A stretch of DNA of 60,790 bases from the NCBI GenBank assembly GCA_030682175.1, contig JAUXOM010000046.1, forward strand, positions 1 through 60,790. Reading direction: 5' to 3'. The stretch comes from Rhodocyclaceae bacterium (GTDB lineage: Bacteria; Pseudomonadota; Gammaproteobacteria; Burkholderiales; Rhodocyclaceae). Every line of letters begins with the position of its first letter. Positions within the stretch are counted from its first letter, which is position 1. Positions 1-8,658 of the stretch are shown here, one piece after another. Position numbers and translations under genes: made by a program. A model generated the notes under the pieces. The model made no database searches. It was not told the origin of the DNA and saw only the letters and a list, made by a program, of their open reading frames with translations.

Positions 1-604
1 GGCCAACTGGTGCCGTGACAACGGCATGCTGCTGCACATCCACCGCGCCATGCACGCCGTGCTCGACCGCAACCCGCACCACGGCATCCACTTCCGCGTG
101 CTGACCAAGTGCCTGCGCCTGTCCGGCGGCGACCACCTTCACTCGGGTACCGTCGTCGGCAAGCTGGAAGGCGACCGCGACGCGACGCTGGGCTGGATCG
201 ACCTCATGCGCGACGAGTTCATCAAGGAAGACCGCAGCCGCGGCATCATGTTCGACCAGGACTTCGGCTCCATGCCCGGCGTGATGCCGGTCGCCTCCGG
301 CGGCATCCACGTCTGGCACATGCCCGCGCTGGTCACCATCTTCGGTGACGACTCGGTGCTGCAGTTCGGTGGCGGCACGCTCGGCCACCCCTGGGGCAAC
401 GCCGCTGGCGCCGCCGCCAACCGCGTCGCGCTGGAAGCCTGCGTCGAGGCCCGCAACAAGGGCGTCGCCGTCGAGAAGGAAGGCAAGACCATCCTGACCG
501 AAGCCGCCAAGCACTCGCCCGAACTGAAGATCGCCATGGAAACCTGGAAAGAGATCAAGTTCGAGTTCGACACCGTCGACAAGCTGGACGTCGCCCACAA
601 GTAA
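1..604 (+). CDS. cbbL: RuBisCO form I large subunit, C-terminal part (5' truncated by window)
   Basis: This is the C-terminal part of the ribulose-1,5-bisphosphate carboxylase large subunit, which fixes CO2 in the Calvin cycle. The frame is open from base 2, before the first Met at 26, so the gene starts outside the window. Visible active-site landmarks are HIHRAMHAV, the loop-6 stretch [10 protein letters not shown] with the mobile lysine, [11 protein letters not shown], and the phosphate-binding [12 protein letters not shown]. The end [14 protein letters not shown] is typical of proteobacterial form IA enzymes. A small-subunit gene follows 37 bp downstream, and a cbbQ/cbbO activase pair after that, so this belongs to an L8S8 enzyme. 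The form IA assignment is from remembered family features. Confidence 0.97.
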   Translation, partial: ANWCRDNGMLLHIHRAMHAVLDRNPHHGIHFRVLTKCLRLSGGDHLHSGTVVGKLEGDRDATLGWIDLMRDEFIKEDRSRGIMFDQDFGSMPGVMPVASGGIHVWHMPALVTIFGDDSVLQFGGGTLGHPWGNAAGAAANRVALEACVEARNKGVAVEKEGKTILTEAAKHSPELKIAMETWKEIKFEFDTVDKLDVAHK

Positions 605-641
605 GCCGGCCCACGCTCAACCCAATTCGAAAGGAAATCAA

Positions 642-998
642 ATGTCTGAAGTAATGGATTACAACTCCCGTCTTTCCGACCCCGCCAGCCGGAAGTTCGA
701 AACCTTCTCCTACCTGCCCGCGATGGATGCGGCCAGCATCAAGAAGCAGGTCGAATACTTGGTGAAGAAGGGCTGGAACCCGGCCATCGAGCACATCGAG
801 CCCGAGTACCTGATGGACTCCTACTGGTACATGTGGAAGCTGCCGATGTTCGGCGAGACCGATGTGGATCGCGTGCTGGCGGAAGCCGAGGCCTGCCACA
901 AGGCCAATCCCAACAACCACGTGCGTCTGGTCGGCTACGACAACTTCAAGCAGTCGCAAGGCGCCTCGATGGTGATCTTCCGCGGCAAGACGGTTTAA
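642..998 (+). CDS. cbbS: RuBisCO form I small subunit
   Basis: This 118-residue protein is the small subunit of the L8S8 RuBisCO. Family features are the start region KFETFSYLP, the segment [15 protein letters not shown], the aromatic patch [12 protein letters not shown] and the end [23 protein letters not shown] good ribosome binding site (AAAGGAAA) lies just upstream of the ATG. It follows cbbL by 37 bp, so the two are co-transcribed. A rho-independent terminator begins 26 bp after the stop and may set a high cbbLS to low cbbQO transcript ratio. Confidence 0.97.
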   Translation: MSEVMDYNSRLSDPASRKFETFSYLPAMDAASIKKQVEYLVKKGWNPAIEHIEPEYLMDSYWYMWKLPMFGETDVDRVLAEAEACHKANPNNHVRLVGYDNFKQSQGASMVIFRGKTV

Positions 999-1023
999 GT
1001 CGCGCGGCGATTGGCAGTATCCG

Positions 1024-1061
1024 GCCCCCGCTACGCTTGCCCGCGCAGTGGGGGCTTTTTT
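1024..1061 (+). terminator. Rho-independent terminator/attenuator between cbbS and cbbQ
   Basis: A 9-bp stem (GCCCCCGCT at 1024-1032 with AGTGGGGGC at 1047-1055, one G-T pair) is followed by six T at 1056-1061. It lies between the RuBisCO genes and cbbQ, which is in the same orientation. Read-through would give low cbbQO expression; the alternative is a separate promoter for cbbQ. Confidence 0.75.
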
Positions 1062-1149
1062 GTTGGCCGGGTGTTTGCCAACGCATGGTGCGCCGTCGAG
1101 ATCGCGCGCCATGCGTGGACAAATCCGCGTTCTCATCAAGGAGCCCCTC

Positions 1150-1953
1150 ATGAGCAATATCATCGATCAATATCGCATTACCCAGGAACCCTACTATCGC
1201 ACCGTCGCCGACGAGGTGGAGCTGTTCGAAGCCGCCTACTCCGTGCGCATGCCGATGATGCTCAAGGGGCCGACCGGCTGCGGCAAGACCCGCTTCGTCG
1301 AATACATGGCGCACAAGCTGAACAAGCCGCTGATCACCGTGGCCTGCAACGAGGACATGACTGCCTCCGACCTGGTCGGCCGCTTCCTGCTTTCCGCCCA
1401 GGGCACCGAATGGCAGGACGGCCCGCTGGCCATCGGCGCGCGTTACGGCGCCATCGTCTATCTCGACGAAGTGGTGGAGGCGCGCCAGGACACCACCGTG
1501 GTCATCCACCCGCTGACCGACAACCGCCGCGTACTGCCGCTGGAGAAGAAAGGCGAGCTGGTGCATGCCCATCCCGACTTCCAGATCGTGATTTCCTACA
1601 ACCCCGGCTACCAGTCGCTGATGAAGGACTTGAAGCAGTCGACCAAGCAGCGTTTCGGCGGCCTCGACTTCACCTATCCCGAGCACGCCATCGAAACCGA
1701 GATCGTGGCGCACGAATCCGGCACCAGCGCCGAGATGGCCGGCAAACTGGTGTCGATCGCCGAGCGTTCGCGCAACCTCAAGGGCCACGGACTCGACGAA
1801 GGCCTGTCTACCCGCATGCTGATCTACGCCGGTTCGCTGATCGCCAAGGGTGTCAACCCGCAGGCCGCCTGCCGCGTCGCGCTGGTCCGTCCGATCACCG
1901 ACGACCCCGACATGCGCGATGCGCTCGATGCCGCGGTAACCACCTTCTTCTAA
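1150..1953 (+). CDS. cbbQ: CbbQ AAA+ ATPase, RuBisCO activase motor (form I-linked)
   Basis: CbbQ is a MoxR-type AAA+ ATPase. With the adaptor CbbO it strips inhibitory sugar phosphates from RuBisCO. The 267-residue protein has Walker A GPTGCGKT at residues 40-47, Walker B AIVYLDE at 101-107, and the conserved tail [11 protein letters not shown]. The start at 1150 was chosen because a GAG-rich ribosome binding site precedes it and the length equals that of the second CbbQ at 8659; the frame is open further upstream from 1048 but only through the terminator. cbbO starts 12 bp downstream. Its place after cbbLS suggests it serves the form I enzyme, as described for Q1O1 in Acidithiobacillus. Confidence 0.95.
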   Translation: MSNIIDQYRITQEPYYRTVADEVELFEAAYSVRMPMMLKGPTGCGKTRFVEYMAHKLNKPLITVACNEDMTASDLVGRFLLSAQGTEWQDGPLAIGARYGAIVYLDEVVEARQDTTVVIHPLTDNRRVLPLEKKGELVHAHPDFQIVISYNPGYQSLMKDLKQSTKQRFGGLDFTYPEHAIETEIVAHESGTSAEMAGKLVSIAERSRNLKGHGLDEGLSTRMLIYAGSLIAKGVNPQAACRVALVRPITDDPDMRDALDAAVTTFF

Positions 1954-1965
1954 GGGCGATCCGCC

Positions 1966-4323
1966 ATGTCGTTCAATCTTGCTGATTATGCCGAACTGCT
2001 GGAGGACCTGTCGCCGCACAGCCAGAATGCGTTGCAGGCCAATTGGCACGAAGCGACCAAGGTGTTCTCGCCGCGCGGCCTGGACAATTACCTGAAGGGT
2101 ACGGCCGCCATTCGCGGACTCGGCAAGGGCGATTCGCTGGTGGAAACCTGGATCGAGGAAGCGCCGATGGTCGCCAAGGAGGTCGGCGAGGACGTCGTCG
2201 GCGACCTGGCGACGGCCTGTCTCGAACTGGCCTCGCGAACCTCGGGAACGGTGATCGAGCTGCTGCTCGCCACCTCGGCCACCGCCGCCAACCGGCTGGG
2301 CGATGCCGAGCTGTTCATCAAGTACCTGCAATTCATCAATACCCTGATCGCGCAGGCGCCGCGTGGCGTACGGCCGATGCTGGACAAACTGGAGGTGCTG
2401 TTCCAGCACCTCACTCTCGGCGGCCTGCGCCGCTGGGCCTTGTGGGGCGCCCATGCCCACCGCACCAACTACGAAGAACAGATCCGCTATTTCAGCCTCG
2501 ATTCCAAGGAGTCGCTGGCGATGCTGCAGAAGGAGCGCAAGGGCACCCTGCTGGTGGACGTACAGCGACGCATCAACATGTATCTGCGCGCCTTGTGGGC
2601 CCGCGACTTCTTCATGCGTCCCACGTCGGGCGACTTCGAAACCCGCGAAGGCTACCGCCCTTACATCGAGGACTATCTGTTGCATGTACCGGATGCGTTC
2701 GACGATTTCACGGTCGAGGGGCGGGAACCGGTGTCTGGTCTGGAGCTGTATCGTGCCACGGCAGCTCATTGCGCTGCCCATGTGGTCGAAACCAGGCTGC
2801 CGATCTCCGCCGAGGCGCTCAATCCCATGCAGATGGCGGTGATCAGTGCCATCGAGGATGCGCGCGTGGAGGCTCTCTCAATCCGGCGTTTCCCCGGGCT
2901 CAAGCAACTCTGGAGCAAGCTGCATACGGCCACGCCCGAGATGAATGGCAGCATGGGCGATTATCTCAACCGTCTTGCACGCGCCCTGCTTGACGACAGC
3001 TATCAGGACAACGATCCATGGATCGTCGAGGCCCGTGCGCTGTTCGCACTTGCGCAGGAGAAGCTCGACAACAACCAGACCTCCTGGGAAATCGGCGTGC
3101 AACTGGCACACAGCTTCGGCCAGAAGCGCCTGCCGTTCAATCCGCGCACCGATTTGCTCACCGCCCCCTACCGCGACGACAACCGCTACTTCTGGGAATT
3201 CGAGGAATTCGATTTCAACAAGGCCGCCAGTGCCGGCTACGAGTCCATCAAGCAGGTGCGCAAGTACGTCAACGTGATGGAAATGGCCAACGAGATCGAT
3301 GTCGAAACGGCCGGCGACGATGCCGAGGAGATCTGGGTGCTCGGCACCGAGCTGTTCCCGTATGAAAACATCGGTGACGAGAGTAACGGCAAGAGCTTCA
3401 ACGAGCTGGAAGGCAAGGAGCCGGTCTCCGATCCCTTCCATTATTCCGAATGGGATTACCAGATCCAGCTGGAACGTCCCGCGTGGGCGACCGTGCTGGA
3501 AAAGCGGGCGAAGTCCGGCGACCTGCAGATCATCGAGGGCATCACCGCCCAGTACAAGCGGGAAATCCACCGCATGAAGTTCCTGCTCGATGCCATGCAG
3601 CCGCAGGGCGTACAGCGTATCCGCCGCCTTGAGGATGGTGACGAGATCGATATCAACGCGGCGATCGCCAGCTTCACCGACATCCGTCTCGGCAACCAGC
3701 CCGATCCGCGCATCATGATGCGCAGCGTGCGCAAGACGCGCGACTTCTCGATCCTGGTGCTGCTCGACCTGTCGGAATCCACCAATGAAAAGGTGCAGGA
3801 TCAGGAGTACTCGGTGCGCGAACTCACCCAGCAAGCCTGCGTGCTGCTGGCCGACGCGATCAACAAGGTCGGCGACCCGTTCGCGATTCATGGCTTCTGC
3901 TCGGACGGCCGCCACGATGTCGAGTACTACCGCTTCAAGGATTTCGACCAGCACTGGGACGAGGTGCCGAAGGCCAGGCTCGCCGGCATGACCGGTCAGC
4001 TGTCTACCCGCATGGGCGCGGCGATCCGGCATGCCGGCCACCACCTCCACCTGCAACGTTCAGCCAAGAAACTGCTGATTGTCATCACCGACGGCGAACC
4101 GGCCGACGTGGATGTCCGCGACCCGCAGTACCTGCGCTACGACACCAAGAAAGCGGTCGAGGAAGTCGCGAAATTCGGTGTGACCACCTACTGCATGAGC
4201 CTGGACCCGCGCGCCGACAACTACGTTTCGCGGATCTTTGGTCAGAAGAACTACATGGTGGTTGATCATGTGCAACGCCTGCCGGAGAAGCTGCCACTCC
4301 TATATGCTGGCCTGACCCGATAG
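1966..4323 (+). CDS. cbbO: CbbO, VWA-domain RuBisCO activase adaptor (form I-linked)
   Basis: CbbO binds the CbbQ hexamer and recruits RuBisCO through a C-terminal von Willebrand factor A domain. This copy has 785 residues. The MIDAS motif DLSES starts at D601 and a second metal-site motif ITDGEPAD lies near D709. The N-terminal 550 residues are mostly helical, as usual for CbbO/NorD-like proteins. It follows cbbQ by 12 bp, and two small unknown genes follow at 10 and 16 bp spacing, so four genes probably form one transcript. It shares its overall plan and its C-terminal LTR ending with the second CbbO at 9533. Confidence 0.95.
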   Translation: MSFNLADYAELLEDLSPHSQNALQANWHEATKVFSPRGLDNYLKGTAAIRGLGKGDSLVETWIEEAPMVAKEVGEDVVGDLATACLELASRTSGTVIELLLATSATAANRLGDAELFIKYLQFINTLIAQAPRGVRPMLDKLEVLFQHLTLGGLRRWALWGAHAHRTNYEEQIRYFSLDSKESLAMLQKERKGTLLVDVQRRINMYLRALWARDFFMRPTSGDFETREGYRPYIEDYLLHVPDAFDDFTVEGREPVSGLELYRATAAHCAAHVVETRLPISAEALNPMQMAVISAIEDARVEALSIRRFPGLKQLWSKLHTATPEMNGSMGDYLNRLARALLDDSYQDNDPWIVEARALFALAQEKLDNNQTSWEIGVQLAHSFGQKRLPFNPRTDLLTAPYRDDNRYFWEFEEFDFNKAASAGYESIKQVRKYVNVMEMANEIDVETAGDDAEEIWVLGTELFPYENIGDESNGKSFNELEGKEPVSDPFHYSEWDYQIQLERPAWATVLEKRAKSGDLQIIEGITAQYKREIHRMKFLLDAMQPQGVQRIRRLEDGDEIDINAAIASFTDIRLGNQPDPRIMMRSVRKTRDFSILVLLDLSESTNEKVQDQEYSVRELTQQACVLLADAINKVGDPFAIHGFCSDGRHDVEYYRFKDFDQHWDEVPKARLAGMTGQLSTRMGAAIRHAGHHLHLQRSAKKLLIVITDGEPADVDVRDPQYLRYDTKKAVEEVAKFGVTTYCMSLDPRADNYVSRIFGQKNYMVVDHVQRLPEKLPLLYAGLTR

Positions 4324-4333
4324 GAGAGAGAAC

Positions 4334-4630
4334 ATGGAAAACACTTACCCCGGCCTTAACAACGACAAGCACGGACTCACGCAACTGGGCCGTATCGTCC
4401 TCGACGGCTGGCTGTTCGGCCTGATCCCAGAAACGGAGGACTGCACGGGCTGGACGGTTGGTCGCATGCAGGCACTGATGGAACAGGTCCAGACCGAATG
4501 GGACAAGTACGCCAACCTGCCCAGCCGCTTGCCGCCGGACCTGCTCAAGCGCCACGGCGAGCTGTATGAGCGGGCGATTCAGGCAGCGCGCGCCAAGGGC
4601 TGGGACCCGGAACTGGGTGAAGACGAATAG
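4334..4630 (+). CDS. Small acidic protein of unknown function in the cbbQO operon
   Basis: This 98-residue soluble protein is not one I recognise. It has no signal peptide or membrane segment and is rich in acidic residues and Trp (GWLFGLIPE, CTGWTVGRMQ, PELGEDE at the end). It starts 10 bp after cbbO with a GGAGAGAG ribosome binding site, so it is almost certainly translated with the activase genes. A RuBisCO-accessory role is inferred from position only. GC content and codon use look like those of its neighbours. Confidence 0.75.
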   Translation: MENTYPGLNNDKHGLTQLGRIVLDGWLFGLIPETEDCTGWTVGRMQALMEQVQTEWDKYANLPSRLPPDLLKRHGELYERAIQAARAKGWDPELGEDE

Positions 4631-4646
4631 CCAGCGCTAGCCAACC

Positions 4647-5021
4647 ATGTACGAGCGTCTGCGTGACTGTCCGGCACTGAGCGAATACCCCTCGCGCATA
4701 TCCGCTGAGGTATGGAACGTCTGGCGACGCTACTGGATGCACATCCACCGACCGACCTGCTTCGGCCTGGAGAGTTTGCCGCCCATGTCCCTGCTGCTGG
4801 ACGAGCGGGAATGGGTGCTGGTGGATTCGAGCCTGTATGACATGCCCGTCGTGGCCTGGACGGACTTTCAGGACGCCGGCCGTACCGCCTTGCACGAACC
4901 GGTGCCCTGTACCGTGCGTGAATACCACCAGGGTGCGCCCAAGGTCCGCAACCAGGCATTGCTGCTGATGGCCGAGGAACTGGAAGCGCGGTTGCGCGGT
5001 GCGGCAAGGAAAACCCCATGA
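4647..5021 (+). CDS. Hypothetical protein at the end of the cbbLSQO cluster
   Basis: This 124-residue protein of unknown family begins MYERLRDCPALSEYP. It is rich in aromatic residues (EVWNVWRRYWMHIH) and has a helical end (LLLMAEELEARLRGAAR). It has no signal peptide or membrane segment. It lies 16 bp after the preceding small gene and ends about 60 bp before the convergent cbbR stop, so it closes the cbb transcript. Any link to RuBisCO is inferred from the operon. Confidence 0.7.
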   Translation: MYERLRDCPALSEYPSRISAEVWNVWRRYWMHIHRPTCFGLESLPPMSLLLDEREWVLVDSSLYDMPVVAWTDFQDAGRTALHEPVPCTVREYHQGAPKVRNQALLLMAEELEARLRGAARKTP

Positions 5022-5080
5022 ACGGACAGGGTTGAATCCTTCTGGTGAAGGATTAGCGGAATGGCATGCGCGCCGTGCTG

Positions 5081-6019
5081 TCAGCGCCGACTTTTACTTT
5101 CGCTGGTTTGCGTGTTGCCCGATAACATTGCCGGCGCCTCGGCGATGAGGAATGTGCGAAAAGTTTCGGCAACCGGCAGCAGCAGTTTTTCGGCGCGCTG
5201 AACGACATACCAGCGGCGAATGATGGGTGTTCCGGTGACGGGCAGTACAACCAGTCGCCCTACCTCGCATTCGAGGCTGACCGTGTGCGCGGAAATGAAA
5301 GCCAGACCCAGACCCGCCATGACGGCCTGCTTGAGCGCTTCGTTGCTGACCAGTTCCATGCGGTGACGGGGAACGACCCCGGCCTCGGCGAAGTAACGTT
5401 CCATCGTGGCGCGCGTGCCCGAACCGGGTTCGCGGATCAGGAAAGTCTCTTCGTTGAGCAGGACAGGATCAATCTTCTTTTTCCTGGCGAGCGGGTGGTC
5501 GGGGGCGGCAATGATGACTAATGGGTGGTCGGCGAAGGCTTCCGCCACGGTGGGAAAGTCGTTCGGTGGCTGGCCCATGATGGCCAGGTCGATCTCGTTC
5601 TCGGACAGCTTGCGCAGCACGGTCGCGCGGTTGTAAACGCCGAGCCTCAGTTCGATGCCAGGTTGCCGCCGGCGATACTCGGCCAGCAGTCGCGGCGCGA
5701 AATACTTGGCGGTACTGATCACGCCGAGCGACAGGGTGCCGCCGCGCACGCCCTTGAGCGCATCGATCGCCTCGCCTGCTTCGCGCAGCTGTTGGGCGAT
5801 GAGTCGCGCGTGACGGGCGACTTCTTCGCCCGCCTGGGTGAGGAATACCTTTTTGCCGATCATCTCGGTCAGCGGCAGGCCGGCCTGCTCTTCGAGTTGC
5901 TTGACCTGCATCGAAACCGCGGGCTGCGTGAGATGCAACTCCTCGGCGGCGCGGGAGAACGATAAATGGCGCGCCACGGACTCAAAGACCTTGAGTTGTC
6001 GCAAAGTGACGTGCTTCAT
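5081..6019 (-). CDS. cbbR: CbbR, LysR-type regulator of CO2-fixation genes
   Basis: CbbR is the LysR-type activator of cbb operons and senses metabolites such as RuBP or NADPH in related bacteria. The 312-residue protein has the N-terminal winged helix (VTLRQLKVFESVARHLSFSR, then AEELHLTQPAVS) and a periplasmic-binding-like effector domain. The start at 6019 gives the normal LysR beginning MKHVTLRQL; an upstream Met at 6076 would add 19 residues read through a dispersed repeat and is unlikely. The gene is divergent from cbbY, and the 124-bp gap carries a candidate CbbR operator. Confidence 0.93.
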   Translation of the reverse strand: MKHVTLRQLKVFESVARHLSFSRAAEELHLTQPAVSMQVKQLEEQAGLPLTEMIGKKVFLTQAGEEVARHARLIAQQLREAGEAIDALKGVRGGTLSLGVISTAKYFAPRLLAEYRRRQPGIELRLGVYNRATVLRKLSENEIDLAIMGQPPNDFPTVAEAFADHPLVIIAAPDHPLARKKKIDPVLLNEETFLIREPGSGTRATMERYFAEAGVVPRHRMELVSNEALKQAVMAGLGLAFISAHTVSLECEVGRLVVLPVTGTPIIRRWYVVQRAEKLLLPVAETFRTFLIAEAPAMLSGNTQTSESKSRR

Positions 6020-6041
6020 CTCTGCTGCTCCCGATAACGGT

Positions 6042-6064
6042 GCCGTCCTGCCAGCGCCGAGTTT
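6042..6064 (-). repeat. Family-1 dispersed repeat upstream of cbbR
   Basis: This 23-bp copy of the family-1 core lies between the cbbR start and its operator. On the minus strand it reads AAACTCGGCGCTGGCAGGAC, with two differences from the most common core. If it is transcribed it lies in the cbbR leader. Confidence 0.75.
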
Positions 6065-6090
6065 AGCGATGACCATAATCTTATCATTGC

Positions 6091-6116
6091 AATAAAAAAA
6101 CGTGACTGTTGCTTAT
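6091..6116 (+). promoter_or_regulatory. Candidate CbbR operator in the cbbR-cbbY intergenic region
   Basis: This AT-rich 26-bp site matches the site upstream of cbbM (6928-6953) at 21 of 26 positions, with an invariant core CGTGACT and flanks AATAAA and TTAT. It lies between the divergent cbbR and cbbY genes, where a LysR regulator normally binds. No experiment is implied; the call rests on the shared sequence and position. Confidence 0.65.
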
Positions 6117-6143
6117 GGGTTGTTATGGATATCTTTCGCGTCC

Positions 6144-6920
6144 ATGAATACACTCCAAGCCCTGATTTTTGACGTCGACGGCACGCTCGCCGACACCGAA
6201 CGCGATGGACACCGCATCGCCTTCAACCTTGCTTTCGCCGACGCCGGCCTCGACTGGCGCTGGGACGCCGCGCTGTATGGCGAACTGCTGGCCGTCACCG
6301 GCGGCAAGGAGCGCATGCGCTTCTATTGCGAGCGCCACGCGCCGGCCTTCCTGCAACAAGCCGATGCCGCCGAGCGCATCAAGGCCCTGCACGCCACCAA
6401 GACCGCGCATTACGTGAAACTGGTCGAATCGGGCGCGCTCCCGCTGCGTCCCGGCGTCGCACGGCTGATCGCCGCAGCACGCGCCGCCGGCCTGCGCCTC
6501 GCCATTGCCACGACGACCACGCCGGAGAACGTCACCAGCCTGCTCAAAGCCAGCCTGGCGCCCGACGCCGCGGCGTGGTTTGAAGTCATTGGCGCCGGCG
6601 ACGTGGTGCCCCTTAAAAAACCCGCGCCGGACATCTATTCTTGGGTTTTGGAAAAAATGCAGCTGCCAGCCAGCGCCTGCCTCGCCTTCGAGGACTCGGT
6701 CAATGGCCTGAAGTCCAGCCTTGCCGCCGGCCTGCCAACCCTGGTGACGGAAAACGAATACACCCTGGACCACGATTTTTCCGGTGCGCTCGCCGTACTT
6801 TCCGATCTCGGCGAGCCGGATCGACCGTTCCAGGGGCGCCGCGGCGCCGTGCATGGCAAGTCGATGGTTGATGTCGACCTGCTCAAAACCTTGCACAGAT
6901 CTGCCATCAGCAAATGCTGA
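6144..6920 (+). CDS. cbbY: CbbY-type HAD sugar-phosphate phosphatase
   Basis: CbbY is a HAD hydrolase that removes xylulose-1,5-bisphosphate, a misfire product that inhibits RuBisCO. The 258-residue protein has motif I FDVDGTLADTE with D10 and D12, motif II ATTTTPEN, motif III KKPAPDIY and motif IV FEDSVNG. The ATG at 6144 was chosen because it puts motif I at the usual position; an in-frame GTG at 6102 lies inside the candidate operator. It is divergent from cbbR and upstream of cbbM. The last 30 residues are less conserved. Confidence 0.9.
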   Translation: MNTLQALIFDVDGTLADTERDGHRIAFNLAFADAGLDWRWDAALYGELLAVTGGKERMRFYCERHAPAFLQQADAAERIKALHATKTAHYVKLVESGALPLRPGVARLIAAARAAGLRLAIATTTTPENVTSLLKASLAPDAAAWFEVIGAGDVVPLKKPAPDIYSWVLEKMQLPASACLAFEDSVNGLKSSLAAGLPTLVTENEYTLDHDFSGALAVLSDLGEPDRPFQGRRGAVHGKSMVDVDLLKTLHRSAISKC

Positions 6921-6928
6921 TATAGACA

Positions 6929-6953
6929 ATAAATAATCGTGACTTTTATTTAT
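6929..6953 (+). promoter_or_regulatory. Palindromic CbbR-type operator upstream of cbbM
   Basis: This is a perfect 8-bp dyad, ATAAATAA and TTATTTAT, separated by 9 bp. It starts 8 bp after the cbbY stop and lies about 93 bp before the cbbM start. The central CGTGACT is shared with the cbbR-cbbY site. AT-rich dyads of this kind are typical LysR binding sites, so CbbR is the likely ligand. Confidence 0.7.
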
Positions 6954-7045
6954 AGACCACACTCATTAAGATGCCTTTACACGCTGCAGCCGCATAACAC
7001 TTAATAACCAAGCAACTCTTACACGCCGAGAACGAGGAGAAACAC

Positions 7046-8425
7046 ATGGACCAATCGAACCGCTACGCCAACCTTAGCCTTAAGGAAGAAGACCTGATCA
7101 AGGGTGACAAGCATGTGCTGGTGGCTTATCACATGCAGCCCGCCGAAGGCTATGGCTATCTGGAAACCGCGGCGCACATCGCGGCCGAGTCCTCCACCGG
7201 CACCAACGTCGAGGTCTGCACCACCGACGAATTCACCAAGGGCGTTGACGCGCTGGTGTATTTCATCGACGAAGCCAAGGGTGTGATGAAAGTTGCCTAC
7301 CCGATCGACCTGTTCGACCGCAACATGACCGACGGTCGCGCCATGCTGGTGTCGTTCCTGACCCTGTGCATCGGCAACAACCAGGGGCAGGGCGACGTCA
7401 AGTGCCTGAAGATGCACGACTTCTATGTGCCCTGGTCCATCCTGCGCCTGTATGACGGCCCGGCCAAGGACATCTCCGACCTGTGGGACATTCTCGGTCG
7501 CCCGCGTGTCAATGGCGGTTACATCGCCGGCACCATCATCAAGCCGAAACTCGGCCTGCGCCCCGAGCCCTTCGCCAAGGCGGCCTACCAGTTCTGGCTG
7601 GGCGGCGACTTCATCAAGAACGACGAGCCCCAGGGCAACCAGGTGTTCTGCCCGGCCAAAAAAGTCTACCCGCTGGTGTACGACGCCATGAAGCGCGCCA
7701 TGGACGAGACCGGCCAGGCCAAGATCTTCTCGGCCAACATCACCGCCGACGACCATTACGAAATGCTCGCCCGCGCCGATTTCATCCTCGAAACCTTTGG
7801 CCCGGATGCCAACAAGGTGGCCTTCCTGGTCGACGGCTACGTCGGCGGTCCCGGCATGGTCACCACCGCCCGCCGTCAGTACCCCGGCCAATACCTGCAC
7901 TACCACCGTGCCGGCCACGGCGCCGTCACCTCGCCGTCCGCCCTGCGCGGCTACACCGCCTTCGTGCTGGCCAAGATGTCGCGCCTGCAGGGTGCTTCCG
8001 GCATCCACGTCGGCACCATGGGCTACGGCAAGATGGAAGGCGCGGCCGATGACCGCAACATCGCCTACATGATCGAGCGCGACTCCGCCGACGGCCCCTA
8101 CTATCATCAGGAATGGCACGGCATGAAGCCGACCACCCCGATCATCTCCGGTGGCATGAACGCGCTGCGCCTGCCCGGCTTCTTCGAGAACCTCGGTCAC
8201 GGCAACGTCATCAACACTTCCGGCGGCGGTTCCTACGGCCACATCGACAGCCCGGCGGCCGGCGCGATCTCCCTGCGTCAGTCCTACGAGTGCTGGAAGT
8301 CCGGTGCCGACCCGATCGAATTCGCCAAGGAGCACAAGGAATTCGCCCGCGCCTTCGAATCCTTCCCCGGCGATGCCGACAAGATCTTCCCCGGCTGGCG
8401 CGAGAAGCTGGGTGTCCATAAGTAA
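7046..8425 (+). CDS. cbbM: RuBisCO form II large subunit
   Basis: This 459-residue form II RuBisCO acts without a small subunit and suits high CO2 and low O2. The catalytic residues align with the Rhodospirillum numbering: K166 in [10 protein letters not shown], and K191, D193 and E194 in [10 protein letters not shown], with K191 the carbamylated lysine. Other signatures are [30 protein letters not shown] and [23 protein letters not shown] ribosome binding site precedes the ATG. A CbbR-type dyad lies upstream, and a second cbbQ/cbbO pair follows after a repeat-filled gap. Confidence 0.98.
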   Translation: MDQSNRYANLSLKEEDLIKGDKHVLVAYHMQPAEGYGYLETAAHIAAESSTGTNVEVCTTDEFTKGVDALVYFIDEAKGVMKVAYPIDLFDRNMTDGRAMLVSFLTLCIGNNQGQGDVKCLKMHDFYVPWSILRLYDGPAKDISDLWDILGRPRVNGGYIAGTIIKPKLGLRPEPFAKAAYQFWLGGDFIKNDEPQGNQVFCPAKKVYPLVYDAMKRAMDETGQAKIFSANITADDHYEMLARADFILETFGPDANKVAFLVDGYVGGPGMVTTARRQYPGQYLHYHRAGHGAVTSPSALRGYTAFVLAKMSRLQGASGIHVGTMGYGKMEGAADDRNIAYMIERDSADGPYYHQEWHGMKPTTPIISGGMNALRLPGFFENLGHGNVINTSGGGSYGHIDSPAAGAISLRQSYECWKSGADPIEFAKEHKEFARAFESFPGDADKIFPGWREKLGVHK

Positions 8426-8439
8426 TTCCATCCCCCAAC

Positions 8440-8599
8440 CCCTTCCCATGGGAAGGGGTGACTGTTGCGCGCTGCGCGCGTCTGTTACGGGGAGCCCCCG
8501 TTCAAGCTTGGGAGCGGTTTGCGGCTGGCGCCGCGTGCCGCCTCGCCTTGGGGCGGCCCGGCGGCGAGGCTGCGCCGTCTAGCCAGCGCCGACTTTTTT
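8440..8599 (+). repeat. Family-2 repeat element followed by a truncated family-1 copy
   Basis: The cbbM-cbbQ2 gap holds no gene. It begins with a hairpin CCCCTTCC/GGAAGGGG, then a stretch shared with 39091-39204 (TGACTGTTGC, GTCTGTTACGGGGAGC). It ends in a hairpin with 8-bp arms GCCTCGCC/GGCGAGGC (8540-8547 and 8563-8570) around the 15-nt loop TTGGGGCGGCCCGGC. A truncated family-1 core lies at 8582-8599 on the minus strand. The hairpins may end or process the cbbM transcript. Confidence 0.8.
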
Positions 8600-8658
8600 A
8601 GCCACCTCTCCGCCGCGCTTAACATTTGGCTTACGTGATTATCTGATCGGAAAACGCC

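Noticed and set aside
946-2781. 611-codon open frame on the minus strand opposite cbbS, cbbQ and the start of cbbO
   Set aside because: It spans three clear genes, has no family features and is a normal shadow in GC-rich DNA.
6102-6143. Earlier GTG start for cbbY
   Set aside because: It falls inside the candidate CbbR operator and adds residues before the HAD motif that family members lack.
7019-8449. 476-codon open frame antisense to cbbM
   Set aside because: It mirrors cbbM codon by codon, has repetitive Gly/Val/Asp-rich composition and no recognisable domain.
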